This document shows positions 19,701 to 26,844 of a DNA stretch of 27,298 bases, in pieces; within the stretch, counting starts at the first letter, position 1, and every line of letters starts with the position of its first letter. Source of the DNA: a virus; the IMG/VR virus record IMGVR_UViG_3300006752_000173, positions 1-27,298 of that record, one strand, 5' to 3'. Made by a program: the position numbers and the translations under genes. The notes under the pieces were generated by a model. It was not told the origin of the DNA. It saw only the letters and a list, made by a program, of their open reading frames with translations, and did no database searches.

Positions 19701-20360
19701 GTCATCACTATCCTTGCTCAAACTACAGATATAACCGTTTTTAATAACATTGTTATCAAATTGTATTTTTTTAAATACAATTTGATTATTATTATTACTT
19801 AAACTGTCACTAGTAGGCATCTTGAGCCAAAATTCAAAAGAAAATCTTTGGGATAAAGGGTTTAGTATTCCAATTTCTCTTTCTTTGGTGTCTTGTAGAA
19901 CTTTGCCTTGTTCATCAAAAACTGTAACACAACTTTCGCCATCGAATAAAACATAACCTTTAGATTTCGGGTATACTTTTTCTAATATGAAATTAGTGTA
20001 TCCATCATTCTTGTTAAAATATTTTATATTTTCAAATTCATCTTTATCATAAGGTATATTATGTATTCTATCAAAAGAAAACGTTACTTTATTTACTGCT
20101 GAATCGAAAAAAACATGATTTTTTAAATCTCTATAGTCTATATTTCCTAATTGTTGTGTTGTAAAAAGCCCGGAATAGCCGTCAACTCTTTGTAACAATA
20201 TTGATAAATCTTTTTGAGAAAGCTTATTACTGTCTATTATATTAAATGACTTTATTAGGTCTGTAAGATCATCTGCAGTTTTTTCTGTAAGATTTAACTT
20301 GTTGTTTTTATTGATACTTTCAATTGTATCTTGATGTAATCTATCATTTTCGAAAGCCAT
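16746..20360 (-). CDS. 1204-aa phage structural protein with two LamG-like lectin domains
   Basis: Two LamG/concanavalin-like domains are visible. The first is about residues 165-340 (FSFEFWLKMP at 173-182, DEWHHIGISV at 247-256, CGIDDFKMY at 322-330). The second is about 712-925 (DWSIELFFKF at 713-722, GEVIKIRMWKHCLN at 904-917). Between them, about 590-635, is the segment LLWQRFLINTRDFLTSKGT plus KSIESCFNSFGI. This resembles an LL-TKGT--SI--L---YGI pattern I recall from large phage structural proteins. The C-terminal segment about 1140-1164 (VPSRVRFEGF, VYESHALERHKY) matches another recurrent ending. LamG domains usually bind glycans or act as beta-sandwich structural units, so a peripheral baseplate or fibre role in host recognition is likely. 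The start overlaps the preceding stop (TAATG). A perfect 14-bp inverted repeat lies in the first LamG coding region. Confidence 0.85.
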   Translation of the reverse strand: MAFENDRLHQDTIESINKNNKLNLTEKTADDLTDLIKSFNIIDSNKLSQKDLSILLQRVDGYSGLFTTQQLGNIDYRDLKNHVFFDSAVNKVTFSFDRIHNIPYDKDEFENIKYFNKNDGYTNFILEKVYPKSKGYVLFDGESCVTVFDEQGKVLQDTKEREIGILNPLSQRFSFEFWLKMPTSDSLSNNNNQIVFKKIQFDNNVIKNGYICSLSKDSDDYFLNFIVIINGEKSHYKLQLEVSLLDEWHHIGISVEKTKKIDFVLDGQFKKETILVENNISNKSFPKEFKGKNIPLTLGGIFYVDENNNTINTLTGFNNSTCGIDDFKMYFKLRSARDVKKDMHRNVFSRKGLRLYLRFNEPSGSYTNSCLSIDYSGNRIHGISYNNLSSSPTVLSNTTGHKVNLNTPLKLEKLIDSPVLNSSYTNISNARESLMKIAKEYDLSNPNLIFKLMPRHYFLDSSNFQNLPVYSNTSNYSSHNQIEDNNLIFTTSNITPKVPANTDLVNIVLIWAKFFDKLKLYTNSITGIMNIDYDSVNKKSIVSMQIPLLCKIYGIDFKEVLPSITKNKLNNENLNFDDVISEVSIRKIQNLLWQRFLINTRDFLTSKGTIKSIESCFNSFGIDYTKFIDIKEYSQNNTITQENNYKLNSLQTFTVNFSNRHNISGAPTFQVNEGISENKLLLEILDIRSKINKQNLLPNSSDNALENGIGKNDWSIELFFKFNNSINKRKNINLSAFDKKLEGEISYNDTQTLFVLSSSTNANTNDGAIIFAKYDRINSFNNNLGNIIIEIQPIQSQSSNTTLTLQNVNIYDIEKHLVITQKREDNKLTYTASIDSVSKQIDVSKAITNSSSVTVANLSNEISNNNYLFSNDKKLNFRIGNYKYSTSNHLNDALSGTSNSTFQGEVIKIRMWKHCLNNKEILAHTKNIKNFSKSGFDPLKTLIIDIEVKNKQNYDSSNNSIFTWNIDDISNNKETQSQNLNTCTVKTKNNNLVNKIVINPCFITIKEDSIKIDEPNSNNKVNIISYSNEENREATNNFNNFPSNSVPKFFNYDTVNRVSIDMSIVKTINSDISKIISDLNDFSSKINNNMSIYEYSYKNLEEIKNLYFEKFSDSEYINYSSIGNVFKYFDNIMNSILYDIVPSRVRFEGFNLVYESHALERHKYEYKNKDSINTIIDYDRASKLSYSRESILSTRSSAYNKNRE
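19755..19786. repeat. Perfect 14-bp inverted repeat, 4-nt loop, inside the LamG gene
   Basis: Arms 19755-19768 (ATCAAATTGTATTT) and 19773-19786 (AAATACAATTTGAT) are perfect reverse complements around TTTT. The stem is AT-rich and lies in codons for QIVFKKIQFD. With this base composition such a repeat may arise occasionally by chance, so a function is uncertain. Confidence 0.6.
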
Positions 20361-22390
20361 TAAACTACCCTAACTAAATATTTTTCGTTAAAAATAAATT
20401 TATCTGTATTAGTTGTTATATCTTTATATCTAAACTTAAAATTCAATCTCATGTTTTTAAACATTTTTGGAACAAACAAATCAAAAACATATTTTTCACC
20501 ATCATAAAACATTAATGTTGCATCATCATAATCTACTAAAACTTTGTTAGTTTCTACATCAACAACAGAATATTTTACGCTTCCTATGTTTTCGCTTGGG
20601 AGTTGATATGGCACTTTAACTGAGTCATACTCTTTTTTAGTATCAACAAAATATACTTTCAATGAATAAACAGAGTCATTTGCAATCACATCATTTTCAT
20701 CAATAGATATTACAGTAATTAAGTTTTTAAAATCAACTTCAGATGGTTTTTCGCTAGTATTGAAATTAATATCTTGAGAGTGAACTTGATACTCTATTAA
20801 TTCATATGCATCATCACTACCACTTCCTATACCAGTTGCAGTAAAAATAGTATTTTCATTATTATTAGCTGCTCCTATTGCTACAAAGCTTGTATTTGTA
20901 GACGTGTTTATTTTATAACGTCGACCTATAACAAAACTTCCTGCAGATACAAGATTCTCAGGGTCTTCGTCATCTAACCAGTACCAGTGTGCTTTTGTTT
21001 TTAAAACATTATTCTTGATCAAAGGTGATATTGTTGAGCTATATCTATTTAGATTAAATAATGTTTCTTTTATGCCTAATAATGTTGTTCCACTAAAATT
21101 TGAAACGCTAGAAGATGAATTATCATTTAATATAGTTACTGTTTCATCACTAGATTTAATTCTAAACTTTAGGTTGCATCTATCATTAGGTTTGTTAAAG
21201 TCAACAGTATAATTTCCAGAGTTATTATTATATAAATAGATTTTTTCTTGCTTCCCTAGGAATCTTTCTTTGTTAAAAGAATTAGTGGGAATATGATAAG
21301 AAGAATCATTTATTTTAATTTGTAATTGCGGTATTAATTTTTTATTTAATAAATGTCGACTCCCGAATCTTTTTGCGAAGTAAGACTTATTGTTAAAAAG
21401 TAAAGAATCAGGAAATTTTATCAAAATACCTTTGTCGTCTGGGTTATCTAGCTCAATTTGTGCTTTAATATATTCAGTTACATCAAGAGATAAGTCTTCA
21501 TTCCCTAAGGTAAAAGTGTTTAAAGGATCTGGCGTTCCTAAAGATTCTATATCTCCACTTGCGTGTTTTGTAATATAACTAGAAATATTCCAAGTATTGT
21601 TTATAGAATTATCATTAATACTTTCAAAGTTACAAACATCACTATCAGAAAAATGAATTGTATCTTTTCCTAAGCCTTCTTCGAATTCTTTTAAAAGCTT
21701 GAATGCAGTCAACTGAAAGTCTTTAGGTTTTACAACTCCAGACGTTACGTCCTTTAAGATTAAATGTGCAGTTAGACTATTAAATGCGCCTTCTTGGGCA
21801 AGATTAGTACCTATATTCCAGTTTTGTTTAAAAGAGGCTAGGTCAAATTTTAGTAATGCTGAACTATAATCAATTCTTGCAAACTTAGTAATAGATGCGC
21901 CTCCAACATGAACCATACTGTTTGGAACTGTAAATGTAGTATCGCCAGATGAACCTGCTTTGTTCTGTTTTAATACAAGCTCATTGTTTGAATTACTAAA
22001 AGCAGTTATGCCTAATGTTAAATCGTTGTTAAACGTAGAAACATTATTAATTGCATCTGAAATTCTTGAAGCATAACTATTGTTTGTTACTCCTTGGGTT
22101 CCAATGATTACTTTGTCGTTAGCTAGACTGCCATCGATTGTATTTGAATTTGTTTTAAAAATAAAGTTTACGGATCTACCTTCTGAGTCAGTTAAGTTCA
22201 TTTCTTGATCATTATCAATAGAACCTATAAATTTAAATGCTGTCCAAGAGTGTGAATTTTCATTTTCGTTATAAAGTTTAAATAAATCTAAAGTTGCAGC
22301 TTGACCAACATTGGCTTTTGCACCATCATTTTTAATTGTTTTTAAATTTGTAACGTATGTATCTTTTTCAGGTTCTAATATAATAATCAT
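20360..22390 (-). CDS. DNRLRE-like 676-aa tail/baseplate protein with two inserted shuffled modules
   Basis: The N-terminus (EPEKDTYVTNLKTIKNDGAKANVG) and the later ALLKFDLASF, AHLILKDVTSG and FQLTAFKLLKEFEEGLGKDT resemble a DNRLRE-type beta-sandwich, normally read as D-Y-----------G, then LL-FDLS-----I--A-L-L, then a V--L---W-EG pattern. About residues 60-166 interrupt it with a separate module (LTDSEGRSVNFIFKTNSNTI, DKVIIGTQGV, LKQNKAGSSGDTTF) that I recall from many marine phage proteins. About residues 481-530 hold a second widespread phage module (SAGSFVIGRRYKINTSTNTS, TIFTATGIGSGSDD). The C-terminal part, about 545-676, is a beta-rich domain of unknown family. An AAGGA site precedes the start at 22390. 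It directly follows the gp6-like gene, so it is likely a baseplate or fibre component. Confidence 0.8.
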   Translation of the reverse strand: MIIILEPEKDTYVTNLKTIKNDGAKANVGQAATLDLFKLYNENENSHSWTAFKFIGSIDNDQEMNLTDSEGRSVNFIFKTNSNTIDGSLANDKVIIGTQGVTNNSYASRISDAINNVSTFNNDLTLGITAFSNSNNELVLKQNKAGSSGDTTFTVPNSMVHVGGASITKFARIDYSSALLKFDLASFKQNWNIGTNLAQEGAFNSLTAHLILKDVTSGVVKPKDFQLTAFKLLKEFEEGLGKDTIHFSDSDVCNFESINDNSINNTWNISSYITKHASGDIESLGTPDPLNTFTLGNEDLSLDVTEYIKAQIELDNPDDKGILIKFPDSLLFNNKSYFAKRFGSRHLLNKKLIPQLQIKINDSSYHIPTNSFNKERFLGKQEKIYLYNNNSGNYTVDFNKPNDRCNLKFRIKSSDETVTILNDNSSSSVSNFSGTTLLGIKETLFNLNRYSSTISPLIKNNVLKTKAHWYWLDDEDPENLVSAGSFVIGRRYKINTSTNTSFVAIGAANNNENTIFTATGIGSGSDDAYELIEYQVHSQDINFNTSEKPSEVDFKNLITVISIDENDVIANDSVYSLKVYFVDTKKEYDSVKVPYQLPSENIGSVKYSVVDVETNKVLVDYDDATLMFYDGEKYVFDLFVPKMFKNMRLNFKFRYKDITTNTDKFIFNEKYLVRVV
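20801..20950 (-). other. Widespread phage beta module (AGSFVIG-type) inside the DNRLRE-like protein
   Basis: About residues 481-530 read SAGSFVIGRRYKINTSTNTS, then FVAIGAANNNENTIFTATGI and GSGSDDAYEL. The pattern (AG-FVIG--Y-I-----T-F--IGA--N--G--F-ATG-GSG) is one I recall in tail and neck proteins of many unrelated phages. GC is 19 of 60 in 20821-20880 by my count. It is flanked by WLDDEDPENL and LIEYQVHSQD, which read as host-protein sequence. Confidence 0.75.
21893..22213 (-). other. Shuffled LTD-EG / GTQGV module inserted in the DNRLRE domain
   Basis: About residues 60-166 carry MNLTDSEGRSVNFIFKTNSN, DKVIIGTQGV, ISDAINNV and LKQNKAGSSGDTTF. This order (LTDAEG--V-F-F, then IG-QG, then A-AINA, then LTQ--AGA-GNT) is a repeat-type module common in marine phage and metagenomic structural proteins. 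It separates the first strand of the DNRLRE-like domain from its ALLKFDL continuation. I count 25 G or C of 60 in 21901-21960, well above neighbours. Confidence 0.75.
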
Positions 22391-22402
22391 TTTTTAATGT
22401 CC

Positions 22403-24274
22403 TTAACTTACAGCAATAAATATGTCTTTAAACGTGTATCTCATTTCAAATATTCCGCCTCGTGGCGGGTGTATCAATCCGTCTGAGTATAATGTTTGTG
22501 GATTAAAAACATTATCATTGTAAGATAATACATCTAAAAGATCATTGTCAAAAAAATTGTCTTCTGAAGTTTTGGAAGATATCATTGCAATCCTTGGTGT
22601 TATTATTGATTCAACACCTTCAGTTAGTTCAATAACTTGAGAGATTTGATTTACATTTATCGGACTTCCAATTTGCATTAAATCAAATCTCATGTTCTCT
22701 ACTATTCTAGAATTAATATCAAAAATTAGTCTTTCAACATCAGTGCCACTTTTTGCTCTTATTTTAAATCTTAGACCAAAGTTAAAAACTGGGACATCGA
22801 GAATATTAAAATTATCACCTATAAGTCGATATTCATTAATATATTTTGATAAATTAGTTTTTATAGCGTCAGACGCTTCTGTATAAAATCCTTCTGAATC
22901 AATACATGTTACAAATAAATCTTTAGAACTACTAGAATAAGGATTGTCTAAAGCAACTGCTTTGTTTATCCTACCAAAGTCACTAGGCATAGTTAGTATT
23001 CTTGAAATTAAGTCTTCATGTGTAATTATTCTAGACTGAGCCCTTATTGAATTTGGTATTTGTAGTTTCATTTCTTCTAGACTTAAAGGTTGTGTACCAC
23101 CTATAGACTTGTTTTCGTTAAAAACACTCACTGATTCTAAAATGTTTGTAGTGATTGTGTCGTAATTATCATCTAAAATTGACAAGTTCGGATAAGATAA
23201 GATAGGATCTCCAACTAACGTCTTAATTGACTTTACAGGAACATTATGAGTTGATCCACCACCATGTTTATATGTTATTGTAAGGGTTTTTCCTATTGGT
23301 GAGATGCCTAAAGTATTAGATTGCAAAAGAGTACTAGGATCTAGACTTATTCTATTTAATACGTCTTTGTTTTTCAATGGAAGCAAAAGATCTTCATTAT
23401 TTAAAAAAGCGTTGCTCTTTAAAGACTTGCCGCTACCGTTACCAAATCTTAGGCTAGTTTTTCCTGTGTTAAAATTTTCTTCTCTTATAAATCTATGAAA
23501 AGAAGGAACTGTTATTAAGTAGTCATCATTTGAATCTTTTACTTTTTTAAACACTGTAGATTGACTTAGAAATTCTACTTCATAATACTCATTGTTTTCA
23601 TCATCGATTACACTAATAATACTTGTTATATTACTTTTTTCTAAATCTACTTTGACAAAAAAACTTTCACCGCTATCTGCAATTTTAAAAATTTCTTGAC
23701 TAACTATACCAGATATACAAAGACCTTTTTTAGTTAGGAATAGACTTGTAACAGCACCACTTGCAGACTCTTCAGCAACTTCTTGTTCATAATTTTCTTT
23801 TGTAAAGTCTAAATCTTCTTGCAAAGAAAATACGACACCTGTTTCTGATATTAGTTGTGTGCCTTTTTTTATTATAGGTAAATGTGTCTTATAAGGTTTT
23901 AAGTCATAGTCGAAACTAGAAGGATCTCGATCTACCTCTATAGTAAAAGTAACGTCTACTGAAGAGGGTGATGCCTTAGAACCTTTTATGTTTGCTCTTC
24001 TTAGATGTTTTACAATATTATCAGGATCTACAGCAGTTGTATAGTCTAGTTCATTAAATTGTTGTTCTGCATAATAAACTAAAGAGTCCCCTACAATTGC
24101 TGCAAAATCTAACAGCATACCACCTAAAGAAACTTCTGAAAAGTCTACTATATTATCTTTATAGAATAGATTAGCATATTGTAAAAGATCTTCTCTAAAG
24201 TCTACAAAAGTCTGATTTGAAAATTGTTTATTGTTTTGATTTTTTAAGTAATTTTCTAACTTACTAATTGGCAT
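22403..24274 (-). CDS. Baseplate wedge protein, gp6/J-like
   Basis: The 623-aa product follows the gp6/Baseplate_J plan. The N-terminal part has FREDLLQYANLFYKDNIVDF and EVSLGGMLLDFAAIVGDSLV (residues 26-66), then NELDYTTAVDPDNIVKHLRR (74-93), a typical wedge-protein start. Further markers are RFGNGSGKSL (276-285), NSIRAQSRIITHEDLISRIL (408-427), MQIGSPINVNQISQVIELTEG (around 533-553) and the end HPPRGGIFEMRYTFKDI. In contractile-tail systems this protein dimerises, with gp7 or alone, to form the inner baseplate ring that triggers sheath contraction. It sits 17 nt after the gp25-like gene, with AAGGAT as ribosome site close to the ATG at 24274. The gp25-gp6 order is conserved across T4-like and P2-like tails. 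It lacks signal peptide and membrane helices, as expected for a cytoplasmically assembled virion protein. Confidence 0.9.
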   Translation of the reverse strand: MPISKLENYLKNQNNKQFSNQTFVDFREDLLQYANLFYKDNIVDFSEVSLGGMLLDFAAIVGDSLVYYAEQQFNELDYTTAVDPDNIVKHLRRANIKGSKASPSSVDVTFTIEVDRDPSSFDYDLKPYKTHLPIIKKGTQLISETGVVFSLQEDLDFTKENYEQEVAEESASGAVTSLFLTKKGLCISGIVSQEIFKIADSGESFFVKVDLEKSNITSIISVIDDENNEYYEVEFLSQSTVFKKVKDSNDDYLITVPSFHRFIREENFNTGKTSLRFGNGSGKSLKSNAFLNNEDLLLPLKNKDVLNRISLDPSTLLQSNTLGISPIGKTLTITYKHGGGSTHNVPVKSIKTLVGDPILSYPNLSILDDNYDTITTNILESVSVFNENKSIGGTQPLSLEEMKLQIPNSIRAQSRIITHEDLISRILTMPSDFGRINKAVALDNPYSSSSKDLFVTCIDSEGFYTEASDAIKTNLSKYINEYRLIGDNFNILDVPVFNFGLRFKIRAKSGTDVERLIFDINSRIVENMRFDLMQIGSPINVNQISQVIELTEGVESIITPRIAMISSKTSEDNFFDNDLLDVLSYNDNVFNPQTLYSDGLIHPPRGGIFEMRYTFKDIFIAVS

Positions 24275-24291
24275 ATTAATCCTTAAGCTTT

Positions 24292-24885
24292 TTATTTAGA
24301 ACTATTTATAATTAATTTTAATACTCTTGTTTTTTTATCTACTAAAGGTATAAAATAAGAAATTGATATCTCAAAAATACTATCTTTTGAGATATCAATT
24401 TTATTTTTTTCGTCTAATGTAGGTATGTTAAGATTAGTTATCACTGAGCCTTGTTTATTTAAAAATTCATATGCAACATTATTTGCAGAATTTTGTTGTT
24501 TACTCTCAGAACCTAATTTAGAAGAATAAAAATCGGCTAAGTCTATAGAAGGCATATACTTCTTTACAACTTCTTTTATTTGCTCAGATGCTAAATTAAC
24601 TATTTCATCGTCTGTAAGGGTATTGTCTGAATATATTTCTTTTAACTGAGTTCCATAGTCTGGAAAGCCAAGCCTCTCGCCTTTTTGTGTCATAATTAAA
24701 TTTTTTAAGTTATCCTCAACTTGACTTAAGACGTCAAAGTGCATTTTAAATAAAGTTTCTTCTTGTCTGTTACCTTTTTCTAAAGGTGTTTTGATCCCTA
24801 TTGGCTTAATAGGCGTTACAGTTAAGGAAGACAGATAGTCTGCTCTTCTTTGAACATCTCTTACAACACTTCCTAATTCAGACAT
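24292..24885 (-). CDS. Baseplate wedge protein, gp25/gpW-like
   Basis: The 197-aa protein contains the core GPW/gp25 signature: DNLKNLIMTQKGERLGFPDYG (about 58-78), then TQLKEIYSD, and EIVNLASEQIKEVVKKYMPS (94-113), followed by a beta hairpin (SIFEISISYFIPL, 169-181). Family members link the sheath-initiating central part of the baseplate to the wedge. The usual core is about 100-130 residues; this one carries an extra N-terminal region (1-45) and a Ser/Gln/Asn-rich insert near 122-137. The start at 24885 is supported by an AAGGA site. A perfect 17-bp inverted repeat lies within codons for KIDISKDSIFEISIS. It forms an operon pair with the following gp6-like gene. Confidence 0.9.
   Translation of the reverse strand: MSELGSVVRDVQRRADYLSSLTVTPIKPIGIKTPLEKGNRQEETLFKMHFDVLSQVEDNLKNLIMTQKGERLGFPDYGTQLKEIYSDNTLTDDEIVNLASEQIKEVVKKYMPSIDLADFYSSKLGSESKQQNSANNVAYEFLNKQGSVITNLNIPTLDEKNKIDISKDSIFEISISYFIPLVDKKTRVLKLIINSSK
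24360..24401. repeat. Perfect 17-bp inverted repeat, 8-nt loop, inside the gp25-like gene
   Basis: Arms 24360-24376 (AAATTGATATCTCAAAA) and 24385-24401 (TTTTGAGATATCAATTT) are exact reverse complements around ATACTATC. On the mRNA (minus) strand this predicts a 17-bp, mostly A-U hairpin about 70-110 nt before the gene's stop codon. It has only three G-C pairs, so a strong intrinsic terminator is unlikely. A regulatory dyad, an RNase III-type site or a mobile palindrome are alternatives. Confidence 0.8.
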
Positions 24886-24928
24886 AAAAATTCCTTTTTT
24901 AAAATATATATTTAATATTAATTATTTG
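24886..24928 (-). promoter_or_regulatory. Longest intergenic gap; AT-only stretch with a possible weak promoter and RBS
   Basis: This 43-nt gap, the longest in the window, contains an uninterrupted A/T run (minus strand TAATATTAAATATATATTTTAA) followed by an AAAAAAGGA ribosome site for the gp25-like gene. The run could serve as a phage late promoter, but it does not contain the exact T4 late motif TATAAATA. The evidence is weak. Confidence 0.2.
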
Positions 24929-26842
24929 TTAAGTAGTTTTTGCAAATCTAGAAAGCATTTTATTTAAATTACTTTTTAAGTTTTCGTATCTTAATTCAAT
25001 GTTACTTTTCTCTGACATAACAAAAGAGTTTACATCACTTACTTGAGGTACTACGGGAGGAGTTGTTAATCCTGGCCCTGATGTGACTCCGCTGTGTGTA
25101 TGTTTTAAAATATTATTTGATATTTTATTTAGTTCATCTACTAGTGCGATATTGATGTGTATAAGTTCTTTTAACATGCTTTCTAAAGTATTACCTAGAA
25201 CAAGAGGCTCTGACAGTTTTTCATTGTAACCTATTAGAAGGCCACTGCCTTTTCCTTTCATTTGCTCGAAAGAAGCAATATCGTCAGGAAATTCTTCATC
25301 TTCAATGTCACTTATCACTCCAAGCTTTATAGCTTCTTTTTTAAAGTTACCAAGTAAAATGCTTTGTCCGTCAACAAGTATCTGCCCGTTATTTTCCATG
25401 CATATGTGAGAGTAGTTTGAAAATTCATTACTTTCTTTGATTAATCTAATTGAACCTTCATCTAAAATATTATCAGTAATTTCACCATTGATATCTTTTT
25501 CGTTTTGATATTTTTTTCTAGCAACTATTCTTATATCATTGCTTTTAACTAAGATGCTAGGTAAAACTGTTTTAAAATTATTTAAAAAGTCTATTTTAAA
25601 ATTTTGTCTTACTATTTTTTCTTCATCTTGTAAGAAACCTCTTTCATCTTCTATAACATCAGAAAGTTCAAAGTCTTTTAAACTTTCGCTATCTGAGTAT
25701 GATAACATTTCTTGAAAATCGATCCAAGCTGTATCGTAAAAATCAGAGTTATCTAGATCGTCAAACTCTGCTACATAAATCCTTGAAGCATCGTATTCTA
25801 AACTAGACTTTCCTTCGTTTGTTTCATCTATTTCATTATCATTAAAATTTAAATAGTATTTCTGGCTTTTTAAAGTTTCTTCATGGCCTTGAGAATTTAA
25901 TATTTTTGGAAAGCAATCATTTTTTAAATTAATTGTATTTTTTTCTGTATTGAAGTCTTCACTTGATATTTCGTCTGGTAAATTTTCAATTATTTTATCT
26001 TTTAACTCAATAGTATTAAAGTCACTTCTTTCAATGTAATTGTTTATAAGAAGCCTTCCTGAAACTATGTCGACTGCACCTTTATTTACGTAACTTGTTT
26101 CTTGATTGTAAACGTTTGTTAGATTAATTAAAGAATTATTTGATCCTTGTAGAGTTAGTTCGTAAGGTTTAGACGACCATCTAGGCACTGCACTTGGAAA
26201 GAATGTTCTAAATTTTTCATTGTCATAAGAAATTTCGTTATCTTCAAGGATATTACTAAATAACTCTTGATAAAGGCTGTGATTTTTAAATTCTGGAATT
26301 CTAATGTTGTTTTGTACTTCTTTTTTTAGTTCACTTAGTTCTTTTTTTGTGTTAGAGTCGTTATTTTCTAATAGAAGTGAATCTATTTTTTCTACATCAT
26401 TAATGAAACTGCTTGTAATATTTGCATCTCTATGAAAATTAGAAAAATTCAAATCTTCAGATATTTTAAATCCTATTTTTCTTGAAAGCCAGTAGTTTCT
26501 AATTGACAACAACGGTGCATTTTCTTCAATAAAATCTTCATATGGTAAAAATTGATCTTCCATAAACCATACGACTTCATTTATTTTAATAGGCATAGAA
26601 ACGTGAGAAGAAAACATAGGTAAACATATTACATTTTCCTCTAAATTATCTTCATTTAGAGTTTTACAAATAATAGTCCCAATAGGCAAGTTTTCTATAA
26701 TATTTAATAAAGAAATATCACTACTTATTTCTGGAACTAGAATATTATTTGTAGATGCTACTGAAAGTATGGCTTCTAGACTGTCTCTTTCAAACTGCGA
26801 ATATTCACTGACATAATGTAATACTACACCTACTTTAAACAT
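24929..26842 (-). CDS. Baseplate hub/spike protein, gpV/gp5-like
   Basis: The 637-aa protein has the outline of a central spike protein. About residues 50-125 (LPIGTIICKTLNEDN, VICLPMFSSHVSMPIKINEV, YWLSRKIGF) look like the OB-fold domain of the gp5/gpV family. About 431-500 (LVKSNDIRIVARKK, GSIRLIKES, ICMENNGQILVDGQSILLG) look like the beta-rich stem or apex-support repeats. Near the end are LVLGNTLESMLKELI and HTHSGVTSGPGL (581-592). HxH in gpV-type spikes binds an iron ion at the membrane-piercing tip; here it is 40-odd residues from the C-terminus, so the tip assignment is tentative. About residues 148-180 and 605-635 look helical or coiled-coil. No T4-style lysozyme domain is visible. 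It lies directly upstream of the gp25 and gp6-like genes, as expected for hub genes. The start at 26842 follows the preceding stop by 2 nt, without a good Shine-Dalgarno match. Confidence 0.75.
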   Translation of the reverse strand: MFKVGVVLHYVSEYSQFERDSLEAILSVASTNNILVPEISSDISLLNIIENLPIGTIICKTLNEDNLEENVICLPMFSSHVSMPIKINEVVWFMEDQFLPYEDFIEENAPLLSIRNYWLSRKIGFKISEDLNFSNFHRDANITSSFINDVEKIDSLLLENNDSNTKKELSELKKEVQNNIRIPEFKNHSLYQELFSNILEDNEISYDNEKFRTFFPSAVPRWSSKPYELTLQGSNNSLINLTNVYNQETSYVNKGAVDIVSGRLLINNYIERSDFNTIELKDKIIENLPDEISSEDFNTEKNTINLKNDCFPKILNSQGHEETLKSQKYYLNFNDNEIDETNEGKSSLEYDASRIYVAEFDDLDNSDFYDTAWIDFQEMLSYSDSESLKDFELSDVIEDERGFLQDEEKIVRQNFKIDFLNNFKTVLPSILVKSNDIRIVARKKYQNEKDINGEITDNILDEGSIRLIKESNEFSNYSHICMENNGQILVDGQSILLGNFKKEAIKLGVISDIEDEEFPDDIASFEQMKGKGSGLLIGYNEKLSEPLVLGNTLESMLKELIHINIALVDELNKISNNILKHTHSGVTSGPGLTTPPVVPQVSDVNSFVMSEKSNIELRYENLKSNLNKMLSRFAKTT

Positions 26843-26844
26843 TT

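Noticed and set aside
24385-24412. Plus-strand hairpin followed by a T-rich run, resembling an intrinsic terminator
   Set aside because: The stem has only three G-C pairs, and there is no plus-strand gene for it to terminate. On the transcribed strand the run after the stem is not a clean U-tract.
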